Origin: Amyelois transitella
Lineage: Eukaryota; Arthropoda; Insecta; Lepidoptera; Pyralidae
Reading direction: 5' to 3'
Length of the DNA: 64,000 nt
Assembly (NCBI RefSeq): GCF_032362555.1
Contig: NC_083509.1
Span: 6,285,001-6,349,000, forward strand
The position numbers and the translations under genes were made by a program. How positions within the stretch are numbered: the first letter of the stretch is position 1; each line of letters starts with the position of its first letter. Shown here in pieces: positions 60,004-64,000 of this stretch. Under the pieces are notes generated by a model. It was not told the DNA's origin. It saw only the letters and a program-made list of their open reading frames with translations, and did no database searches.

Positions 60004-63000
60004 CGGAATCTTTGAGCTTAATTTTCACTGATTTCTAAACGTCTGATCAACTTGAAACTTTGCACACGTATCAAGGACCGATGACAATGCAATATTTTGA
60101 TAAGAGTTTCTCATTATCCTTATTAAAACTGTCAGGATTAATAAATTCATTTTTAGATCCTTCGTATGAGAGTAAGAGAGACAGAGATAGCACAAGTGCC
60201 AGTAATCTCCATACAAGAAACCAAGAAGTTCTGACGTATAAGGAGTCCAAAAAGAGATGTAATATATTTCCATATAATCTGAGGCTTTTTTATTTCATCG
60301 CATCGCTCCATTTAGAATTACCATTAGAAACAATAGTAGAATTAGTAGAATATTTTAAAACAATAAAAAATATATAAGTAATAAAACAAAAGTAATAAAT
60401 GAAAATTGAACAACAAAATTTACAACAATACAAGAATAAAGTTACTACCTACAGAACTTTGCGATATTTAATACGTATTTAACATATTAATGCGATTCTT
60501 GAATTAACATTATGTAACTTTTGCATATTTATAATAGCAACACTGTAATACTCGCTTGGAAAATGAGTGACAGTTTGTTTATTTATGTAAAATAAGTTTT
60601 GCAGTAAGTTTTGAATTCGATTCTAACACCTGTAAACTTTCTTTCTGTTTTTTTACCGGTGCCTGTGTATTTACCTATTTGCACTTTGTTTTGTGCTGAT
60701 AACTTGTCGTTATTTGGAGTTTGGAATCTTCCGTTGAGTCGAGCTTTGTTCTTCCGGATATTCGTGTGATTTTATCATCTGAGATTGGACTCTGACTGTG
60801 TTCACTGTGTTGTGCAGATATTTTGAGATAGGACTCCTGTAAAAAGTACCTGATTATTTGAGATAGGAGTCCCAAGTTTGTGTTTGTTTTTGTGAAAGAC
60901 AGATTTTACTACAAAAGTGCCACGATGTCTTCAGATAAACATTGTTGCGTTCCTGGTTGTAAAGGCAGTGGAGGTATGTTTGAAATATTTTTGTTCCTGT
61001 ATCAATCTGCCTCTTAATCTTGTGGTTTGATTCCTGGCAAGGCCACAATCGAAAATTGTTATGTTTGCTGGATAGTCAAAAATATTATTAACAGTGATTT
61101 ATCACTATAAAATTCTTTTCAACTGGGTTTAACAATCATCATACATACATGCATACATATAATCACGTCTATATCCCTTGCGGGGTAGACAGAGCCAACA
61201 GTCTTGTAAAGACTGATAGGCCACCTTCAGCTATTGGGCTTTAAGATAGAATTGAGATTCAAATAGTGACAGGTTGCTAGCCCATCGCCTAAAAAAGAAT
61301 CATGATGATGAGAATATTATGAGATTTAATCCAATCAGGCCACATATAACTTTAAGAAAGTTAGTTGTGAAAACCTCCGGCGATGGGCGCATGGTTGCGA
61401 AAGTCATTTCTAGTAAGATAGTTATACAGCGTAGTAGAAGTAGTAGGAAGTTAACACTTCTACCAAAAAATAATTGTATAAAAAAACTAAAAAACTAGGC
61501 GTTTTATTGCTAATCAAACTAAAAAATAGAAAATAAATAATAGTTTAAAAAAAACTAAAAAACTACGCTTTATTGCTAATCAAACTAAAAAATAGAAAAT
61601 AAAATTTAAAGACAAAGGAATTATAAAACAGTAGTAGCAAGTCGAACAATCGGTTATAGTCAATTACCTCCGATTAAAATTATAACAAAATTAAATTTAT
61701 AAACAAAACAATTTAAATCAGAGTAAAAAGCGTGGGGTGCATTTTACTTCATTTTCATAACTCTCTTGTCATAAATATATGCTAATAGAATGATTTTAAT
61801 ATTTACTACATCAGGCACCCCACGCTTTTTACTCAGATTTCAATTGTTTTGTTTATAAATTTAATTTTGTTATAATTTTAATCGGAGGTAATTGACTATA
61901 ACCGATTGTTCGACTTGCTACTACTGTTTTATAATTCCTTTGTCTTTAAATTTTATTTTCTATTTTTTAGTTTGATTAGCAATAAAGCGTAGTTTTTTAG
62001 TTTTTTAGTTTAGGCAGTGTACGCAAAATAAGTAACTAGCGATTTTTTCAGTTTGTGTCCGAAAAATCCAAATATATAACGGAACCCTATTTTTTTCCAA
62101 AATAAAATATAGTCTATGTTACTCGTGGATAATGAAGCTTTCGAATGGTGAAAGAATTTTTAAAATCGGTCCAGTAGTTTTTGACCTTATTCATTACAAC
62201 CAAACAAAGTCTTCCTCTTTATAATATTAGTGTAGATAATAAACTCTATTATATATCTATAATTATTATATATAATCAACCATATATCCAATATAAATTT
62301 ACGAAAATTCAGTAGTGACAGCAGAGCGGCTTTACATAGATTCCACGTGCTACACGCTTCATTGCGTTCAACAACAAAGTTTATAAAGACCTTGCGTGGA
62401 GCGCAGTATGAGGCCGTCGTCGCGGACCTCCATGAAGCGCAGCTCGCCGGCCGCGTCCGCCTCGTGCACGGTGAAGGTGGCGCGCCGCAGTAGACGCGAC
62501 CCCAGCGGCTTCAGCTCAATGTCATTGCCGTGCTGCACATCCAGAAAGTCATTACAAAGCGTCAATAAAATCCTCAGAGGCCTAAGGGTACAGTCCAAGG
62601 CACGCCAGCTCTAGTTCCGATAAATAGTAGCGGACTATTGGGCTTGAGGTCCGCTTTAAATCGATTAGTTTTTTACATTTTAATTTAATTCTATTTGTCT
62701 CATCGTGATACCAATAATTGTAAATAAGAAAAAAATCATTAAAAAAGAACTATTGATTGTGCCTTGATTTTCAACGAAACTTACCAGAGTATGGACAACG
62801 TCGAGCAGGTGATTGACTTCCTGACTGTACACAAGTCCGATATGACTTTTGGCGAGTAATCGCCGCACTTTGTTCCTTATAATATCCGCTTCCACACCAA
62901 AAAGTACCATGGCTGCAGCTAAATTATAGAGAGCAGTCGAAAGCAGTCTGTCCTCTTCGTGCTCGAGGCGTTTTCTCTCCGTCTCACTCAGACACTTGTA

Positions 63001-63701
63001 CCGTTCCATCATCTCATTAGCTCCCTGGTCCATTCCAATCATGTCACGTTCCTGACTCACGGCATCAAGAAAAGCGTCCTCCCAGAATTGCATTTGGTCC
63101 CATAAGTTGGACCTTTCTTTGCCTTTAAATAAAATTAATAGAATATTAATGTACTCGAAATCTTTTTAAGTTTTAATCTAAAAAAAATGTGCGAAGAATG
63201 GTTTTTGATAATGTGTGCAGCGTCGGCGAGTAAATATGTTACCCAATTAAATACATAGATTACATTAAATCCAAAAGCATGACAAAAATCACATCGGTGT
63301 ATAAAGGGTACGTTTTTTTACGGTTACGGCATAACATTAGTAATCCTTATAAGCTCAGGGTTCGCTTTAGTCAAGTCCAGATGTGAATAAGATTCCGGTG
63401 TCATCACAACTCTCGTACTTAAGCGGATCTGGGATTTGTGGTAATATTACAGAAATATATCTGAATGTAGGTGATATATAGTAAGGGGAGCTACAACTGG
63501 TAAATAGGAATAAGTGATTAAACAAAACAAAGTATTAAAGTTACCAATAAGTCCTTGATAGAGGTAGGTCCTGGCAGTGTCGGGTGAGGTGATTGGCGAG
63601 GTGACGGGCCCGGTCACAGGCGGCCGGTACCCGCTCAAGGAGGACTTGGAGGAAAACACGCTGGCCGCCCGGGGCTTGCCGGGCCCGCTGTTGCGACCCA
63701 C
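52478..63701 (-). CDS. Madd: MADD / Rab3-GEF (DENN-domain protein), 3' part
   Basis: Thirteen exons on the minus strand: 63701-63545, 63122-62785, 62532-62391, 59277-59150, 58948-58823, 57866-57825, 55441-55369, 55095-55049, 54396-54181, 53831-53514, 53321-53202, 52838-52741, 52640-52478; 655 residues to the stop. The DENN domain and other upstream exons lie beyond the right edge. Family knowledge: a GDP/GTP exchange factor for Rab3/Rab27 in synaptic vesicle traffic; the vertebrate protein also binds TNF receptor 1. Seen: [93 protein letters not shown], all close to human MADD. The tail is insect-specific: Pro-rich, then a Ser-rich repeat (SHNRS/SQGRS units), ending in TNPF (an EH-domain binding type motif) and [17 protein letters not shown]. 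One intron (54397-55048) has a GC donor. The large introns are full of repeats. Confidence 0.96.
54397..55048 (-). other. Madd: GC-AG intron of MADD
   Basis: On the minus strand the exon ends ...TCTATAATG and the intron starts GCAAGTATT; the acceptor is GATTACAG before GCGGAT. The only phase that joins KYKSIM to [14 protein letters not shown], matching human HKYKTPM-AHEICYSVLC, needs this GC donor. A GT four bases downstream (GTATTT) breaks the frame. Confidence 0.85.
56176..57720. other. Unexplained GC-richer block inside a MADD intron
   Basis: About 1.5 kb within the 57825-55441 intron has more balanced base content than the AT-rich introns around it, and holds open frames up to 184 codons on the minus strand. 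None resembles MADD: the flanking exons already join residues that are adjacent in human MADD. No protein family recognised. It could be an intronic transcript, an alternative terminal exon, a regulatory region or unrecognised mobile DNA. Confidence 0.35.
59968..60002 (+). repeat. (GTAT)n microsatellite
   Basis: GTAT repeated about eight and a half times without interruption. Same word as the SINE and LINE tails here, so probably the tail of a retrocopy whose body has decayed. Confidence 0.95.
60925..60973 (+). pseudogene. THAP-like first exon, antisense inside a MADD intron
   Basis: ATG at 60925 opens [16 protein letters not shown] followed by a good GTATGT donor at 60974. C-x(3-4)-C at a THAP domain start usually reads (C)CxVxxCxN; the CCVPGCK form occurs in insect THAP proteins. 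The rest of the domain (His, Cys, AVPTIF box) was not found downstream. A non-SINE open stretch at 61305-61498 (ending [17 protein letters not shown] and KKLKN then stop) may be its last exon. Candidate remnant of a P-element-like transposon or a nested gene. Confidence 0.4.
61140..61302 (-). mobile_element. 5'-truncated (GTAT)n-tailed SINE
   Basis: ATACATACATGCATACATAT tail, CCCTTGCGGGGTAGACAGAG, GGTTGCTAGCCCATCGCC, then breaks off after CTAAAAAAGAATC; the head half is absent. Confidence 0.88.
61551..62004. repeat. Long inverted repeat, 190-bp arms and 74-bp loop
   Basis: Arm 61551-61740 and arm 61815-62004 are reverse complements with only a few mismatches (for example AATTTAAATCAGAG against AATTGAAATCTGAG). 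Inner ends are GCGTGGGGTGC and GCACCCCACGC. The outer 38 bases of the left arm are also repeated directly at about 61499-61537. No coding capacity. It fits a foldback-type or MITE element and would form a long hairpin if transcribed. Confidence 0.93.
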
Positions 63702-64000
63702 CTGCAATACCAACCCCGTCGCAATGGAAATTTAAACTGTCATAATAAAATTGCGAGAAACGTTCAAAATTATTAATTTCTGGGATACATATTTTGAAGT
63801 TAGTTTTAATGGAATATTGTGTAGTTTCTCAAGTGTTTCTCGCAATTTTATTAAGAATAGTTTCCTATTTAAATTTTTTTGAGGTGCAGCTAAAGCCAAT
63901 GATAAAGTTATGAGACCTTGTTTAATAGCTAAGTGAGGACTTCTTTTAGATAAGCCACTTTAAGGTTCCCTAAAATTATTTGACTGTTTATAGGAAAGAA

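Larger units (their letters stand above)
59487..62240 (+). repeat. LINE/SINE-like tail repeat split by later insertions
   Basis: 59487-59640 begins ACTAGCGACCCGCCCCGGCT, a phrase common at the start of lepidopteran retroelement 3' ends. 62090-62240 carries what would be its end: AAAATCGGTCCAGTAGTTTT and TCTTTATAATATTAGTGTAG. About 2.4 kb between, including a THAP-like exon, a SINE and a long inverted repeat, separates them. That the two were one copy is inference. Confidence 0.45.

Overview
This window is nuclear DNA from an insect, most probably a moth or butterfly. The support is: compact genes with many short introns, AT-rich introns full of TACCTA-type words, a tRNA-headed SINE and a second SINE with (GTAT)n tails of the kind common in Lepidoptera, and non-LTR retrotransposon debris. 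The protein sequences are clearly insect orthologues of conserved eukaryotic housekeeping genes. Species cannot be told from the sequence alone. Identifications come from recognising protein families by eye; no database was searched.

Layout from left to right: UQCR11 (complex III subunit, minus, 14-196); a 4.2 kb repeat-rich gap; ANAPC10 (plus, 3 exons, 4413-5138) tail-to-tail with EIF2B5 (eIF2B epsilon, minus, 10 exons, 5740-10259); a gap holding a 1.4 kb element with 18-bp terminal inverted repeats; BBS7 (plus, 15 exons, 13003-19674) tail-to-tail with a mitochondrial-type ferritin (minus, 2 exons, 19749-20508); MRPS6 (minus, 20755-21207), head-to-head with THOC2 (plus, 30 exons, 21591-38975); a 3.5 kb gap; a 1510-residue nuclear-type protein with Cys/His clusters resembling the MGA conserved domain (plus, 4 exons, 42474-49476); a 3 kb gap; and the 3' part of MADD/Rab3-GEF (minus, 13 exons, 52478-63701, continuing past the right edge).

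Splicing was worked out exon by exon by matching GT-AG sites and reading phase. All reconstructed genes keep an open frame. Two introns are exceptional. The last intron of THOC2 carries the signature of a U12-type AT-AC intron (ATATCCTTTTT start, TTCCTTAAC branch site, AC end) and restores a C-terminus like that of vertebrate THOC2. One MADD intron uses a GC donor.

The genes are not an operon-like system; they serve unrelated core functions (respiration, cell cycle, translation initiation, cilia, iron, mitochondrial translation, mRNA export, vesicle traffic). What connects them is dense packing: two convergent pairs with facing poly(A) signals only tens of bases apart and one likely bidirectional promoter. 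The most informative novelties are the U12 intron, a SINE that landed in the polypyrimidine tract of a THOC2 acceptor and rebuilt it through its target-site duplication, a SINE/LINE pair that seem to share a 3' end, a long 190-bp-arm inverted repeat beside a THAP-like exon inside MADD, and the large MGA-domain-like protein.
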